Of a DNA stretch of 44,318 bases, positions 43,609 through 44,318 are shown piece by piece; the first letter of the stretch is position 1, and the number at the start of each line of letters is the position of its first letter. The stretch is from Microbacterium sp. A20. Lineage in GTDB: Bacteria > Actinomycetota > Actinomycetes > Actinomycetales > Microbacteriaceae. Under the pieces are notes generated by a model. It saw only the letters and a list, made by a program, of their open reading frames with translations, did not search any database and had not been told where the DNA came from. The translations under genes and the position numbers were made by a program. The DNA lies in the NCBI RefSeq assembly GCF_004794515.1, contig NZ_SSDF01000086.1:1-44318 (forward strand), written 5' to 3'.

Positions 43609-44318
43609 ATGTACGACTATTACGACACAGGCTCGTTGGCCGTTTTCGGCATCCTGATCGTCTTCGGCTTCATCTTCGCGATCGCGGGATACGTTCTCTC
43701 GTCGCTGTTCCTGATGAAGATCTTCGAGAAGGCCGGGGTCGAAGGCAAGTGGCGGGCGTGGGTTCCCGTGTACAACGCCATGATCCTTGCGAAGCTCGGC
43801 GACGTGTCGCCGTGGGTGATGCTCGGCGCCATCGTGATCAACGTCATCCCGATCCTCAACTACATCTCCTGGATCGCCTACGTCGCTGTCATCGTGATCG
43901 TCGCGTGGCGTGTGGGTCTCAAGCTGCAGAAGGATGCCGTTTGGATCCTCCTCGGGCTGATCCCCGGCATCGGTGCGCTGATCTGGCTCGGCATCAACGC
44001 TTTCGACAAGTCGCGCTGGAACCCGAACATCGTCCCCGCACCGTGGGCGAACAACGGATTCCTCGGCGACAACACGGTCTGGCAGGGCATCCCGGTCCAG
44101 CCCCGGCCTGCCGCCGCCGCTCCCGGTTACGGCGCGCCGCAGGGCTATGCGCCTCCGGCGACGCAGGGCTACGCACCGCCCACCCAGCCCGGCTACGCGC
44201 CGCCCGCACAGCCCGGTTACGCACCGCCGGCGGGTCCCGCTGCTCCGGCCACGGGCGCTCCGGTTCCGCCGGTTCCGCCGACCACTCCGCCGGCACCGCC
44301 GGCAGCTCCGCCTGCACC
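43609..44318 (+). CDS. Membrane protein with Pro/Tyr-rich C-terminal tail (DUF5684-like, partial)
   Basis: The frame is open to the end of the window (236 codons seen). The N-terminal half has three to four membrane helices: FGILIVFGFIFAIAGYVLSS, WVMLGAIVIN with NYISWIAYVAVIVIVAW, and VWILLGLIPGIGALIWLG. The loop segment EGKWRAWVPVYNAMILAKL fits the DUF5684/signal-peptidase-like membrane family. From about residue 165 it carries repeats of the form GYAPP with Q-P or T-Q. ATG 43609 has GGAGGGG 4 nt upstream. The end lies outside the window. Confidence 0.7.
   Translation, partial: MYDYYDTGSLAVFGILIVFGFIFAIAGYVLSSLFLMKIFEKAGVEGKWRAWVPVYNAMILAKLGDVSPWVMLGAIVINVIPILNYISWIAYVAVIVIVAWRVGLKLQKDAVWILLGLIPGIGALIWLGINAFDKSRWNPNIVPAPWANNGFLGDNTVWQGIPVQPRPAAAAPGYGAPQGYAPPATQGYAPPTQPGYAPPAQPGYAPPAGPAAPATGAPVPPVPPTTPPAPPAAPPA

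Overview
The window looks like the chromosome of a high-GC actinobacterium, most likely a member of the Microbacteriaceae close to Microbacterium. The evidence is the argS-lysA-hom-thrB-rho-prfA gene order, a Rho with a long Ala/Lys/Asn-rich N-terminal extension, a long (263 aa) ATP synthase delta subunit with a very short epsilon subunit, and several start codons placed exactly 6 nt after a TANNNT box, as expected for leaderless actinobacterial mRNAs. The genus is inferred from these traits, not from a database match.

Positions 1 to about 16378 look like the right-hand part of a siphovirus-type prophage. The order is: end of a head-region gene, four head-tail joining genes, major tail protein, two overlapping tail-assembly chaperone frames, tape measure protein, distal tail protein, two minor tail proteins, endolysin, small membrane proteins (one collagen-like) with a holin, a small tail-fibre-like gene, and a beta-helix tail spike. 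Between the spike and a tRNA-Arg(CCG) gene are accessory genes. On the minus strand are an O-antigen-ligase-like membrane protein, a small membrane protein and a protein with a duplicated PEGW motif. These are followed by a GntR-type regulator, a hypothetical gene, and three coupled small genes (one DUF3263-like) that end at a strong terminator. The tRNA 3' end points at the prophage, so it is the likely attachment site. The other end of the prophage, with any integrase and repressor, would lie upstream of this window.

Positions 16467 to 30764 are host genes: an SGNH hydrolase, argS, a DUF2993/LmeA-like lipid-binding protein, a three-gene hydrolase-TetR-hydrolase unit with a 38-bp palindromic operator, a YihY/BrkB membrane protein, lysA-hom-thrB (lysine and threonine synthesis), rho, prfA and a small membrane protein.

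Positions 30786 to 35746 hold cysK-cysE on the minus strand, then prmC, a threonylcarbamoyl-AMP synthase and a WecA-like glycosyl-phosphate transferase. An AtpI-like protein leads into the ATP synthase operon.

Positions 35747 to 42671 are atpBEFHAGDC. atpB probably starts at a CTG codon. It lies behind a leader containing a possible leaderless upstream ORF. The window ends with yaaA and the start of a proline-rich membrane protein behind a clear promoter.

The observations most worth following up are: tail-chaperone frames offset so that a +1 or -2 shift is needed rather than the usual -1; a possible internal start in the endolysin; the surface-modifying cassette in which each gene has its own leaderless-type promoter and whose last gene shares a CTAG stop with the spike; and the atpB leader.
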